NCBI GenBank assembly: GCA_963556145.1
Contig: OY744465.1
Coordinates: forward strand, 2,790,001-2,854,000
Direction: 5' to 3'
Length of the DNA stretch: 64,000 nt
Source of the DNA: Hygrocybe punicea
Taxonomy: Eukaryota > Basidiomycota > Agaricomycetes > Agaricales > Hygrophoraceae
In this document: positions 34,059-45,106 of the stretch, piece by piece
How the letters are laid out: every line of letters begins with the position of its first letter
Numbering within the stretch: position 1 is the first letter of the stretch
Notes under the pieces: generated by a model
The model's database searches: none
Told to the model about the DNA's origin: nothing
The model's input: the letters and a program-made list of their open reading frames with translations, nothing else
Translations under genes and position numbers: made by a program

Positions 34059-35500
34059 TCAACGGTTCTTCTGGTTGTGCTCGATGGTTGGCAAGGTGAC
34101 GACAATGCCGGTGTTTGGATCTGTGATCGTCACTTGTTGCTCTCTGTTTTTATAATCTTTCGTGAGGGCCTCGAAAAGCGTGAAGAATGGGCAGCCGATG
34201 GGGGCGCCGTCAATGACTTGGACTTGGAGGAATAGATCGACATCGCCAAAAGTGAATTTGAGGTTGGCGATCCGGCCGAGGGTGTCGTTGTCGCTTTTGT
34301 TCGCCGACTGCATCCGCATCTTCATATTTTGGAGGCCATAACTGAGCTTTTCCCAGATGTCGCGTCGCATGCCAATGATCATAGAGCCGTTGTCGAGGAC
34401 ACACTCGAATATGAACTTGCCGTTGATGAGCGGGTAGACCGCATGGAGAGGGGCTGAGTCTCGGCCGACGACGAGCAGGACATTTTCCTGACAATGTTGG
34501 CAGGCATGGGTGGGGATTTCATTGTTACTCTCGGTGGTGACCTTTTTCGAAGTAGTGAGGTCCTTCATGTGATGGCAGGCGTCGGACAACATGGCTAAGA
34601 GTTCTCGTTGGGAAATGCAGACTTGAGAATCGAGCATGCGGTCAATGACGGATTTGGCGATACCAGGATCCTCGATGGGGGCCTGGTAGCGGTATTGTGG
34701 GTGTGACGCGGGAAGGTTCTGGGGGGTGCGTGGCATGAAGGCGGTCAGCTCGGTTGGCCATGTATTCGAAGGAGGGACTATGGTGATCGGTTGCTCGTTG
34801 ATAGGTCTAGCTGTTTTCTTGGCGGGTTTCATGGTGGGAACGGACATGGAAGCGGTGGGCGGATTGGGATACGTCTCTCTAGACTTGCCTTTCACTTGAG
34901 AAAAAATTTCTATGCCGTCGAATCTAACCCATTTACAAAGCCACTGCACTTTGGCTTCCAGAACCTTAATTTGTTCATGGTTGTCATCGATGTCGGACAT
35001 TGTGGACTGAAAGATGTCGGTGTACTCAGTAGTGACCTCTGGTTCATAGGTGGGTACTTCAATGGCGGAGACAAAGTTGGTTTTGACGTGAGGTGGGGGG
35101 TCGCATTGGAATGGTTCTGTGGGGTTACGGGCAGGGGGAGCGCGGTTGCCAGGGTTCTGTGCATGCCACACGTCGAATCAATCCTTCATATTTTTGCCGA
35201 CGATAGCCTTTGGAAGATACATTCTGTTGGGCAACACAATGTGGCCATGCTCGTTCTTGCAGCATATTCCGTCCCGAGTGTACTGCTTGCAGATGGGACA
35301 ATCACGTATACAATGGAATGGGTCGTCGCCAAAGAGGCAGTTAAAATTTGTGAACCCCTGTTGTCCCACGGTGGTCAGCTCAGCCCTATTTGCACAAGGC
35401 TTTGGAGGATTGTTTCGTTCAGTGAGGGCTTGTGTGAGGATGGCTAGTTGCTGTGAGATGAGATGAAAGAGGTCGGATACATTGGGTTCAACCAGTTCTG
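34059..35500 (-). pseudogene. Gypsy gag C-terminus (zinc knuckle) and protease region
   Basis: From 35369: CLFGDDPFHCIRDCPICKQY and RDGICCKNEHGHIVLPNRM form the zinc-knuckle-like end of gag. A stop (after GKNMKD) separates it from the 370-residue frame 35171-34059. That frame has an acidic/Pro-rich linker, SVIDRMLDSQVCISQRELLA, then LINGKFIFECVLDNGSMIIG followed by MRRDIWEKL, where DNGS stands at the D[ST]G site of an aspartic protease, and GAPIGCPFF. In relatives this part separates gag from RT. Asn in place of Ser/Thr at the active site may be family-typical or a mutation. Confidence 0.65.
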
Positions 35501-36155
35501 CTTTAGGAATGACTGGGTCATAGCGAGTGGGTGGCAGGTAGCGGGTGGCAGGTTATATTGGATTCGAATACCTGATGGCAGCAGGCGACATTATCAATAG
35601 ACGAGAGATGGTGGACGGTTCAGCCGCAGTTCCGGCCAGCAGGAAGTGGGCGCAGTTGTGGAAGTCCTGGAAGTCGTAAGAGTCGCTATGGAAATGGTTT
35701 GGCTTCTGGTACTGCAGACGGGTTTTGATGTCCTTTTTAAGCTCGGCATGGAAGCCGTTCTTGTATGTGATGTTGCATTCTTGAGGAGAGATTCGACCCC
35801 TCTCTAAGAGGATCCCTGAGATCTGGATGAACTCGCGGTAATATTCGCCAAGTTCAGCGCAGGTACGGATGCCGTAACTGGTTTGGGTGTGGGTAAGATG
35901 GTCGAGATCTGCCATCGTGTACCGATGATCATCTTCCATGCCTGGGTATAGCACAAGAATGCTCCTTTTGAAAGTCGCGTAATTGGTGCTGGTTGCGCTA
36001 GGCAGACTTGCCCAAAGCTCATAATCGCTAAGGGAGGTGTAGCGCAAGCTATGCTTAATGCAGCCTGCATCGTCGAGGCCGGCATCAGCAGCAAGTAGCT
36101 CGACTTCTTCGAAGAAGTGGCTTAGGTTGAGTGGGTTCCCGTTGAAGGTTGGGGC

Positions 36156-37372
36156 TAGTGATGCCGAAGTTTGGTTTGGTTCGGTTTTTTCGGTTTTTTG
36201 CAAAACCTGAACCAAAACCGCCGGTTCAGTTCAGCAAAATGCCGAACCAAAACCAAAACCGCTTCGAACCGTTTTTTAGCGTTCGGTTCGCGTTCAAACC
36301 CGGTTCAAACGCCGAACCGATTTGACTTAAAGCTTCTCCTACCCGTCAGCTTCATTTTGATCCCCTGATCATCCAAAACGGTCAAGTATTGAGTGAGTTA
36401 TGATTAAAATAACTTTTATTCACAATGGGAGGACATCCATAACATATCTTTTATTCAGATATAGTTTCCCCATGTTGGGATGAGATTCCAACACCGCAAA
36501 GACCCCAGAAAAACATTTGAACTCCCCACCCTAAACGGGCTACAGATATAATACAGAGATGTGATATCTATTGGAGGGGGTGGACTACAAAAACTATTTT
36601 CAAGGTCCGACCTCCTGAAGTGGGCTATGCCGATCACCGGCATGTCATCTATCGGTTCCATCAACAATCCCAAACTGATATAAGCAAAGCGGTTCCAACC
36701 CCGACTGGCACCCTGTTTATTGCCCGGAATATTTTTATCGTTACAGATGTCCTCCCAATATATAGATTGTGATTTTAAAAAGTGAAAATAGCATTATAAG
36801 TAAAATAGGTAAGATTACCAAATTATTTGAGTACATTACCCTCATCAAAAGGTAATGGGTTCTCTGTTAACATTAATTAATATAATCAATATCCACTCAC
36901 CTATTGGACCAACTTGGAATTTCTGCATAATTGGTTACAAATTGAAGTCAGTTTAATGAGTGACCAGATATTGGTTAAATTAACTAATCTTAGCAGAGGA
37001 CCCATTATCCTTTAGTGTGGGCAATGTACTCAAATAATTTGGTAATTTTTTCTATTTTATTTATAATGTTATTGCCATTTTGAAAATCAAATATATATAT
37101 ATATTGTGAGTAAAAGTTGTTTTAATCATAACTCACTCAATACTTGACCGTTTTGGATGATCAGTGGATCAAAATGACGGGAAGAACCGTATCTATCGGT
37201 TCGTGGTTCGAACCGGGTTCAAACGCGGTTCGGAACCGCTCAAAACCACAGAACCGCAAACTGAACCATTGGTTTCAGTTCAGCATTTGGCTGAACCGAA
37301 CCGGGTTTTTCGGTTCGGTTTGCGGTTCAAACCGGGTTTGGACCGGTTCCGAACCGAACTTTGGCATCACTA
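36156..37372. mobile_element. hAT-type element with GGTTCGGTT repeats inside gypsy gag
   Basis: The tips TAGTGATGCCGAAGTTTGGT and, in reverse complement, TAGTGATGCCAAAGTTCGGT form the inverted repeat. A perfect 8-bp duplication GTTGGGGC flanks it (36148-36155 and 37373-37380). Both ends are packed with CGGTTCGGTT/AACCGAACC motifs. The middle holds a foldback (36342-37182). No transposase is visible. Confidence 0.88.
36342..37182. repeat. Foldback MITE with two nested inverted repeats
   Basis: Outer arms CATTTTGATCC...GATCATCCAAAACGGTCAAG, then TATTGAGTGAGTTATGATTA, are inverted at 37085-37182. Inside, a second inverted pair (about 36775-36880 and 36985-37090) contains TAAGATTACCAAATTATTTG and AGTACATTACC. 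The outer arm is the same as that of the short MITE at 12548-14020. No coding sequence is seen. Confidence 0.7.
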
Positions 37373-37968
37373 GTTGGGGCTGTAGAATGACCGCGAGCGG
37401 GCATTTGTCGTGGGGTGACATGGGGAGCAGTAACATGGGGACCAGTCGAAGATCCAGAGGTCGAAGTCATTGTTGTAATAGGATTTGGCTGAGATGAAAT
37501 GGTTGTTGGGTGTACAATGGGCGGGTTGAGTAACATGGACGATGATGGCGTGGGCGAAGACGAGGACGGGGACGAGGACGAGGATGAAGTTTTCGATATT
37601 GAGAGCGAAGATGTGGATGGAGGTTCTAATGAAGTCGAGGTCAGGGATGTAGGCAATGCAGGTGTCGAGCTAAGATTGGATGAGTCGGGTGTTATTGTAA
37701 TGATCGGTATATCGACCGATTCGAGACTGTTGGATGAAAGATATAAGGGGGTATTTGACCCTGAGACGAGTGGAAGATTGTTATGTCAAGCGAGGTGGTC
37801 GGATACTAGCTGGAAGAAGTTGTCGTTGATTGTCAGGTCAAAGGCGGCTAAAGAGAGTTCTTGTTGAAGGGTTCTTCAAGGAAGATCTCGAAGACGATGG
37901 TCAGAGGGAGGGATACGGGAAGAGGAAGCTATGGTGGTGCTAAACTACTCCTCGTGGTGGGCTCCAGA

Positions 37969-38753
37969 TGTAATGGTGAGGTCAGGGTGGCTGTGGAATA
38001 AAGATCCTAACCTGGGGGTTGTCAGCATAAAAGTGACAGGAAATAGTTTAGCAAGCTTCAAAGAAATGATAAGAAAATAATAGCAAAAAGCCACCATGTA
38101 ATACTACTGATAACTAACAAAACCGGTTGAAGCCGATGAAGCCGATAATGTCGGGTATGGCGGGTTGGGTGTCGGGTGACGAGGGATGTAGAAATAAAGG
38201 TGGTAGAATGACGGGGAGAGTGTTGAGGAAACCGACGAGTTATATGTGCGATGGATTTTACTGAGAGACTGATTCTCAGAGAGAGGAAACAGGGGAACTG
38301 ATTTCTTATTTTGACACGGTGCTTGGGCACCGTTTTTATACTACAGAATTCTCTATCTAGATTCGGACGAGAGTCCTCGGCCAATGAGAGAGAACAAAGA
38401 GAAATAGAAATGGGGAAATGAGAAGGGGGTTGCAATGCGACGGTGACAGGAAAATGGAGGGGAAAGTAAATATCCAAGAAAACGATCTAAAGATTCATAC
38501 CTATCTCCAAAAGGATGAGAGGATGCGTATATAAGGCAAGTCTGAAGTCGGGAATTGAGTCTGATGAGATCCATCTGCAATAATTGGGATTCCGTGAGTT
38601 TAGGAGGTGGACCGACCAGGTATGTGAGCGGCCATGCTAGTCAGTATGCATCGGGTTACATCGGGTTCGAGTGTGGATCACTAGAGACATCAGGTTCAAG
38701 CGGATTCGTGAGATATCGAGTTTATGGCCTCAGAGGGTCAAGGACCCTCTACA
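37969..38753 (-). repeat. Gypsy 5' LTR
   Basis: Direct repeat partner of 29077-29861. In element orientation it would carry the promoter. TATA-like GTATAAAAACGG lies in reverse complement near 38330-38345. Confidence 0.9.
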
Positions 38754-38990
38754 ACGATATTGATGCACCCACTGATCTTGAAATATAGGGTGTTGAGAAG
38801 ACTGTTTATAATTTCAAGGATCTTCAGGGTTATGTGGAGAAGAAGGGTTTGGTTTTGGGTGCTTCTGGTTCTGGTTCTAATTCTGTGGTATCAGGAAAGA
38901 AGAAAAAAGAAAAAGGAAGGCTCTGGATGATGGTGACCAGAAGAAGAAGGTCAAGAAGTCAGGTAGTAGAACCTGCCATGGACTGTGAGT
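38754..38990 (+). pseudogene. Gene split by the gypsy insertion, 3' part
   Basis: Directly after the gypsy LTR the plus strand reads DIDAPTDLEI, a TAG (probably from TGG), then GVEKTVYNFKDLQGYVEKKG. It ends in a Lys-rich tail (GKKKKEKG; after a one-base shift KALDDGDQKKKVKKSG). The frame joins in phase with LRN at 29076, on the other side of the retroelement. Both pieces therefore belong to one gene of about 1.5 kb before insertion. Confidence 0.5.
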
Positions 38991-39049
38991 ATATAGTAGA
39001 ATAAGAACATTCAGTGGTCTGATCATGTATTTTTCCAAATTTTAGGTGG

Positions 39050-39540
39050 CTCATGATATTGCTGCTATTCTTGTACCAGAATCTCTTGAAGATGATCCTC
39101 TGGATGCTGACTTCTAATATTGCTCAAGGACTGGGTTGTACCTGGTTCATTTACATGATGTTTGGAGCTTTACCAATGGCTTCTGCTATGTCAGATCAGG
39201 ATCCCTTTCCAGATATTCCTTTCATGGCATTCAGTGACTTTGTCCACAATCATTTCACCTCCAAAATCTCCCTTGCCACTGTCCTCACCATACTGTTCTC
39301 CTTGACTGAGAACTCTGAGGTGCTGGGTTTACATGCTAGACAGCAGAACCCATGCTTTCCAGGAGAAAACAAAGTTGCAATGTCTGGGTGGATGAAAACA
39401 TTGGCACATGCTCTACAGCAGGAACTTGGCCATGATGCAGACAGACCGTTTCAGAGTTCTGACCACAGAGCTGCCATGTCCAGTGATGCAGTGACTAATA
39501 CTATTGGCACCAAGCTGGATGCCATGTTACGAGTCCCTAT
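39050..39540 (+). pseudogene. KDZ-associated CxC5/CxC6 protein, N-terminal piece
   Basis: FSDFVHNHFTSKISLATVLT, MSGWMKTLAHALQQELGHDA, HRAAMSSDAVTNTIGTKLDA and MLR match the N-terminal helical part of Agaricomycete proteins carrying the CxC5 and CxC6 cysteine clusters. These were described in association with KDZ DNA transposons. The homology stops near 39535 and resumes at about 42958 with LLDLYPYNQTGQF, so about 3.4 kb of repeats was inserted here. Function of the family is unknown. Confidence 0.6.
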
Positions 39541-39544
39541 AAGG

Positions 39545-39870
39545 GAATCGTTCTATATGGTGGATTTTTCAACTCAGGGTCAGACTCTAATTTGCCAAGC
39601 CGTGGGAACAAAATTTCCAAACTGTGGGAACAATTTTGAAGCCCTGGGAATAACTATGAAACCGTGTGACTGGGCGGAGTTGAGTGTGAGAATTTGTTGT
39701 CCCAATCAGCAAGAACAATAAGTCAGCCAGATCACAGCTCTCTAGATCACAGATGCCAATTTGGGAATAGATACTGTGATAGCATGGTTGCATCACAGGT
39801 GCAAGCCACAAATGTTTGACAACTTTTTACAACAATTGAATGCATTGGTAGTGCAATGGAATGGTTAAAT
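39545..39870. other. Unassigned repeat-like sequence inside the CxC gene
   Basis: Contains the short phrases GTGGGAACAAAATTTCCAAA and GTGGGAACAATTTTGAAGC, close to a tandem repeat, and no recognised product. It leads into the GTTCGACA minisatellite. Confidence 0.3.
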
Positions 39871-40183
39871 GCAAACAGTGCACACTTGTTGAACATGCTG
39901 AGCAGTGTTCCACAAGGGTTCAGAAGGTGTCCCAGGTTGAGTCTGATGCATTGTCTTTGCACAAACATTTGTATGAATGGTATATTGCATGTATCTGCAA
40001 TGTAGGGACATATACTGAGTTTATTAGAATTCTTAATAATGTGAACAGTGCACCCTTGTCGAACAGGCCGAACAGTGTTCGACAACTGTTCGATAAGTGT
40101 CCCAGCTTTAGTCTGGGGCATTGCTCATGCACAAACACTTTTACGAACGATATATTGCATGTATCTCGAATGTAGCTACATGT
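39870..40183. repeat. GTTCGACA-type minisatellite, left part
   Basis: About two imperfect units of 150-165 bp. Each holds several TGTTCGACA/TGTCGAACA half-palindromes followed by AGTGTCCCAGCTTTAGTCTG and a CACAAACACTT stretch. The array continues at 41363 after copy F, which interrupts it. Related arrays are at 54.0-54.27 kb and 57.44-57.91 kb. Confidence 0.65.
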
Positions 40184-41362
40184 ACTTGTTTAGTGGGCCA
40201 GTGCTGCGCATGGCATGAACGAGTTCTTTTTTTCCCCTCTCCACTTCCATGATGAAGTAAACAATTGCATAAAGCATGTTACATATGGTATAAGATACAT
40301 AGCATATGTTGTATACTGCCAATTATTCTAATAAGCCCATCTCTCACCTCAGCAACATGAAAAGTAGAAAAAATAAAACTACATAAAGTGTCTTGAGTGT
40401 TCATCAACCTCCTCTCTTACTGTCATGTCTTCTGTGCTGTATCATTATATAATATTCTCAGCCAAAAAAGAAATGTTGAGGAGGCAATAGGTCAACTGTC
40501 AAATACAACTGCCTCCTAAACATTATGATAATAATTGACTTACCTTCTCCAGGACCTTCTATGCTGTACAACAGATGACAACATGAAGACAGCTGTGCTT
40601 GATGATTGGGCTAATGTTACATATGGCAAGAACAAAGTCTTTTTTCTTTTATTGGATTTTTGTTTGTATGATTATTATGAACACCATAATTTTGCTTGAA
40701 ATAAATTAGCATATAAGATAATGTATATATATGGCAATATCACATTGAATTTTATGTTTTAAGTAAAAATATCAGTATATTATCTGAGTTAAGCTCATTT
40801 CTGCTTATATGGCTGATATTTCCATATATAGTAATAGTGGTCACATGTGACTATGACTCCTGTGATCAGCTTAAAATTTAGTATTTATAGTGTAAAATTG
40901 CCTTATATGGTTAGACTGGTCACATGTGACTGTCACCGTTGTGATCAGAAAAAAATTTACTATACAATATCAGAAATTGCCTTATATGGTTAGATTGGTC
41001 ACATGTGACTGTCACACCTTGCCCGAAATGGTTATATTAGTCAGCAGTTCAATTTTCAGCTGATTCCAATAAGAATTGAAGTCAGTATGAATATTTTGAA
41101 TATAATTTGAAGGTAATGTGTCTTTTCTGAGGCAACCCATATTTGGATGCTTATGTAAGCTTGTCCACACATGGCTTGGACCACATGTTATTTTTCAGTA
41201 TAACAAGTAGAATCATATCTTTTACCAAAAAAAAAAGTCCCCTACATACGATCAACTTCATTAATTAATTAATCAATTAATTAATTAATTAATTAATTAC
41301 GAACCCTCACTGAACCAGGTCTGATAAAGAACGAGTCTTTTAATAAATTAAAAGAACTCGTA
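40184..41362 (-). mobile_element. Non-autonomous Helitron-like element, copy F
   Basis: Runs from ACTTGTTTAGTGGGCCAGTG at 40184 to AAAAGAACTCGTA at 41362. It has three palindromes (near 40840, 40918 and 40998). Removing it rejoins CTACATGT with ACTGAGTTTATTAG, which matches the neighbouring minisatellite unit GACATATACTGAGTTTATT. No target duplication was made. Confidence 0.8.
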
Positions 41363-41690
41363 ACTGAGTTTATTAGAATTCTTAATAATGTGAACAGTGC
41401 ACCCTTGTCGAACAGGCCGAACAGTGTTCGACAACTGTTCGACAAGTGTCCCAGCTTTAGTCTGGGGCATTGCTTATGCACAAACACTTTTATGAACGAT
41501 ATATTGCATGTGTCTGCAATATACTAGCTAAGATGTACTGAGTTTGTTGGAATTATTAATAATGTGAACAGTGCACCCTTGTTGAAAAGGCTGGTTCAAC
41601 AGTGTTCAACAACTGTTCAGCAGGTATCCCAGCTTTACTCCCAGGCATTGTGTTTGCACAAACTCTTGTACAAACAATATATTCAAAATT
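41363..41690. repeat. GTTCGACA-type minisatellite, right part
   Basis: Continues the array broken by copy F with about two further units (ACTGAGTTTATTAGAATTCT, then GAACAGTGTTCGACAACTGT). The second unit is more diverged. Confidence 0.65.
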
Positions 41691-42957
41691 GAAATTGACA
41701 GTAAACATATCAAGAATTGACATCACAAACCTGAACAGAAAGTCATAATGACCCGTTTTGTGTAAAGTCAAAGTATAACCTCTGTGCTATGTCAGCAAAC
41801 TTGTGCAATTCAAACTATGACATGTATGTGAAGTTGGTGAACATGGTGATATCAATAACTATGTAAAATGAACTGGATGTGAGGTAAATTACACAGTAAC
41901 TATTACTAATGATAAAGTAGTGAAGTAGGTATATATATGCCAACATGAACACAGTTCAGACTGTCCATGGGTCAGCCGCTGCCCCTCAGCTGATTCTACT
42001 GGCCCTGACCCTGGCCCTTGAGGTCCGGTCCACCTTCAGCTGTCCCTGGCCCTGGGTCATAAGGGCCAGATCAGGGCCAGGCCAGGTCAGAGTTGGCCCA
42101 GGGTCAGCCCTGGCCCTCTATCTCAAAATTTTGTACATGCTCATAAATCTGTCTCCATGCGCTCTCCAATAACAGTATTTTAATCTACATTGTCATTATT
42201 AACATCAAAATCTCCAATATATTTCTTCATAATTTATCCTTCCACATCAAGCCTTTTATCTGCATACCCAACTTGTAGCTTTTGCAGTCTGCTAAATTCG
42301 AATTTCTTCATTTTGAATTATCAAGGATCATCAGTGCATGTGCTCAACTATACAGGTTCAAGTTGTAGGTATAGCTAGATAGTTATGAGCCATTTTTGGT
42401 AGCCTTTGATACTGTGGAGTTATGAACCTGTGGGGGACCCCAAGGCTAAAAGGATCTCCAACTATGGGAACTAACTATATAAGCTTGGTGGTTTAGGAAA
42501 TGCTAAAGTATCCATGGTTAGAGTAAGCTAAACCACATACTTGTACCCCTAATATCTAAGAGGGCTGGGCTGGCGGTTTACTGACTTAGCCCATTGCACT
42601 TGAATGGAGGGCCTAAAGGGTCAGGCCAGGGTTGACCTTGGGCCAGAGAGTCATGGCCCTGCCCATGGACAGTCTATGAACACTGCAAACTTGATATGAA
42701 AGATGCCAATGTGGGAACTGATATTGGATTATGAAAAATTGCAAGGAACAGGATATAATCAATTATGAAATGTATATCATTGTAGTGTGGTTCAGAATTG
42801 TATCTGAATAGCATCAGTATGTAATAATACAAGAAATATCAATAACTTTGCAAATATTTATTATCATAGCAGGGAAATAATTCCATATGATTTGTATATA
42901 CTTATGCTCTATTGCTAAAAAGGGACGAGTAACCTGCCATGCAAAGCAATGGCTCAC
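41690..42957. repeat. Dispersed repeat, inverted partner of 51.77-53.64 kb, carrying a hAT
   Basis: Excluding the hAT at 41953-42675, this sequence is matched in reverse complement by 53640-53431 and 52081-51765 (for example ATATCAAGAATTGACAT, CTATATATATGCCAACATGAAC, AATAATACA..AAATATCAATAAC). Each copy is the empty site for the other's insertion. No gene is seen. Confidence 0.6.
41953..42675. mobile_element. hAT-type element with GGCCCTGG repeats
   Basis: The right end CCCATGGACAGTCT is the inverse of AGACTGTCCATGGG near the left end (41958). Both subterminal regions are dense in GGCCCTGG/CCAGGGCC. The 8-bp ATGAACAC occurs on both sides (41945-41952 and 42676-42683). The homologous site at about 52056 in reverse complement is unfilled (CCAACATGAACAATGCAAAC). 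Five extra bases (AGTTC) precede the left inverted repeat. Confidence 0.7.
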
Positions 42958-44160
42958 ACCTCACTAGTCAAAATTATTGGACCTGTATCCATATAATCAG
43001 ACTGGACAATTCTGAGGCAGACTGAAGGCAGTCTCAAAAGAAGCAATTGAACCAGTCTATGTGATTTGTCCAGATGCCTTGGAATGTGAAACCATGGATT
43101 GTAATCCCCACTCTCTTGTTCAAGCCATCAGAGATAGGGATATACCCAAGGTTACATTGATCAAAGGAACTAATACATTCCAGTTCTCACTGGAAAATGC
43201 CCTAGTTGTGAAACAACATACTTTGCCAACCATGAGCATGCATTCCAATCAACCACATCAGATATTTGCAAAAAAGTATATTTGAATTCTGCCAAATATC
43301 TGAAAGTTGGAACAAGTGTGTGAGTGGATCGTGTGTTTTCAAAAGCTGTTTTCAATGGGATATACAGCTTTCATGCATCATCATCAGCATATGCAGAGTT
43401 CTGGAATGATAGCTTTTGGAGTACTCAAGAAACCAATGCCAGAAAAATAACTCATCGGCAAATCTGGCATACCTTTGTGCAGGAATCTTTGTGAGCTGTT
43501 ACATCAGGTTCCAATGAGACCCTGGTTCTGAAGGATTCTCTGAAAATTGTAGAGGTCACCAAAGAGGCTTTTAATATACTTGGAACCAATGGGATTATCC
43601 AAAGTGCCAATGGACATGCTTGCTCAGATTGCTCTCATGCATTTAAAGCAACTGCAGATGTGATTTCTGAAGATGATCCTGCTGCTCTTGTAGGGATTGA
43701 TGAGAATAGAGCTGTTCCTGCTCGTCTTGGAGAAGATGCCAATTTAGCAGTACAGGATGCTGCTGCAGCAAGACAGCAAGCAATTCAGGCCAGAGAGCAT
43801 GGTACTCCAGGAAATAATGCAATGGATGTTGACATTCAGCCTGCACCAGTAGTGATGGCTGTTGTAGATGGGGTTGTTATGGGTCGAAAGCATTGTGATT
43901 ATGAGGGATGCATCACTGAATTTGCAAATGCTCATGGAGGTGTGTTCTGGCCCCAACACCTTGCTGCTTATGGAGTATCATGTCGCATCTGTGGTTGCAA
44001 CAATCAAAATGTTGATGGATTGCAAACTTGTGCTGGTCATCAAGAACATTGGTATAGGCACCTTGTTCGCCACAGCCATCAGAGTTATCTGGGTGTACGT
44101 AGAATGTTGTGCAGAACTGAAGTAGAGAATCTTCCATGGCTTCCAGAAGTGGCTGATGAG
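42958..44160 (+). pseudogene. KDZ-associated CxC5/CxC6 protein, central piece
   Basis: Resumes with LLDLYPYNQTGQF, a TGA, then SKEAIEPVYVICPDALECET followed by MDCNP, DIPKVTLIKGT and, after a shift, PVLTGKCPSCETTY, which together form the CxC5 cluster. It continues with VYLNSAKYLKVGTSV, AFNILGTNGIIQSANGHACS and DCSHAF, then ISEDDPAALVGIDENRAVPA. The CxC6 cluster is HCDYEGCITEFANAHGGVF, YGVSCRICGCNNQNVDGLQ, TCAGHQEHW. It stops after NLPWLPEV at about 44150. The product is a probable nuclear protein of a KDZ-linked family with metal-binding clusters; biochemical role unknown. It is inactivated by stops and frameshifts. Confidence 0.7.
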
Positions 44161-44162
44161 TG

Positions 44163-44330
44163 TTAGAGTTGTGCAGACAACTCCAGACGGAGCAGAGTTC
44201 GTTGGAGTATTGGAGGTGCGAACTCTTGAAGTAGGTTAACTACTTCCTTAAGCCATGCTGAGTAGGCATGAAGTGGAGCGGAGTTTGTCCAGAGGTCCAG
44301 ATTAAGGATGGAGATAGTGAGCTTACCCTG
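44163..44330 (+). repeat. LTR-like repeat fragment, partner of 51016-51180
   Basis: TGTTAGAG, GCAGACAACTCC, GAACTCTTGAAGTAGGTTAA, CTACTTCC and GATAGTGAGCTTA occur in the same order at 51016-51175. A small hairpin AAGTAG-GTTAA-CTACTT lies inside. It is inserted after the CxC6 segment. Confidence 0.5.
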
Positions 44331-44449
44331 TGACTTCATGTCACATCAACACTAACACCAGATGAGCAGAATGATTTGCAATCGCGAACATTCTGCTCCA
44401 TGTAAGTCCTCCCTTTTGTTTGTTTTATTTATGTCTACTAACTATCACC

Positions 44450-44805
44450 TTTTGTTGCCCTAGTGAAGACATAGCAGCAACAGCAACAGCACACCGGCAC
44501 CAGCACCAACACCAGCAACAGCACCAACAATGACCATGAGGACGATTGCAAGGACAATGGCCATGAAGACAACAGGAAGGATGATGGAGGTGAGGATGAC
44601 AGAGACCAAGATGATGAGGATGACAAGGATGACAGAGACCCAGATGATGAGGACAACAGAGACCTAGACGATGAGGACAACGGAGACCCAGATGACAAGG
44701 ACAATGAAGATGGTGATAGCAGGGCGATGAGAACCAGAATGACAAGAACAAGGACAGAGATGGCACCCCAAAATCACCTCGCAACCATACACCATCGTGT
44801 CTATT
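44450..44805. repeat. CAGCAA and GATGACAAGGA simple-sequence tract
   Basis: A CAGCAACAGCAACAG run is followed by GAGGAC/GATGAC-type repeats. These would encode Asp/Glu/Asn-rich or Thr/Met/Arg-rich peptides in different frames. This resembles the repeat-coding style at 26.8-28.2 kb, but no flanking unique coding sequence is visible. Confidence 0.55.
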
Positions 44806-44929
44806 GATGTGCACACAGCATTTGTGAGGTTACCATGGGGCCAGCAGGGTGGAGCCATGACAGCAGAATGAGGTGGTGTCAGTGAATGTGAAGGATGGGC
44901 GCCCTTTTTTTATATTATAATGTATTGAT

Positions 44930-45106
44930 AATATTTCAATACATGGGTCATCGGGTTACCCACAACCCATCTCATACCCATCTGACCTGCCAGCCAACCA
45001 AAACAAACCCACCACCTGACCCATACCCACGATCCAGGTATGGGTATTTATCTGATCAGGTAAGGGTCCATGGGAAATACCTGGGGGTTACCCATGCGGA
45101 TGCCTA
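44930..45106. mobile_element. Solo hAT-like terminus (GGGTAACCC type)
   Basis: Repeated ATGGGT/ACCCAT and GGTTACCC motifs end at CATGCGGATGCCTA. The style matches the ends of the 8297-14092 element. The next base is where the CxC gene resumes. No left partner was found. Confidence 0.4.

Larger units (their letters stand above)
35553..37760 (-). pseudogene. Gypsy gag, split by a hAT element
   Basis: The capsid-like part (36155-35553) reads LAPTFNGNPLNLSHFFEEVE, DYELWASLPSATSTNYATFK, LVLYPGMEDDHRYTMADLDH and ECNITYKNGFHAELKKDIK, as in retrotransposon gag domains. Beyond the hAT (36156-37372) the frame resumes as a Ser/Pro/Thr-rich N-terminal region (SKTSSSSSSPSSSSPTP to HVTPRQMPARGHSTAPT) up to about 37760. 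The start codon is not certain. Confidence 0.65.
29077..38753 (-). mobile_element. Ty3/gypsy LTR retrotransposon, complete ends, defective interior
   Basis: Two direct LTRs of about 785 bp (29077-29861 and 37969-38753) bound gag, protease, RNase H and integrase, all on the minus strand, plus an antisense gene on the plus strand. The LTR copies differ by a small number of mostly transition changes. In element orientation the LTR reads TGTAGAGGG...CCATTACA. The sequence next to the 5' LTR (TGGAGCCCACC) could be the primer-binding site, and GGAAGACCCAAGGAGA beside the 3' LTR the polypurine tract. The five bases next to the LTR tips do not match exactly; shifting by one gives AATGA and AACGA. The reverse transcriptase core is missing and gag is interrupted by a hAT, so the copy cannot move on its own. 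Confidence 0.85.
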
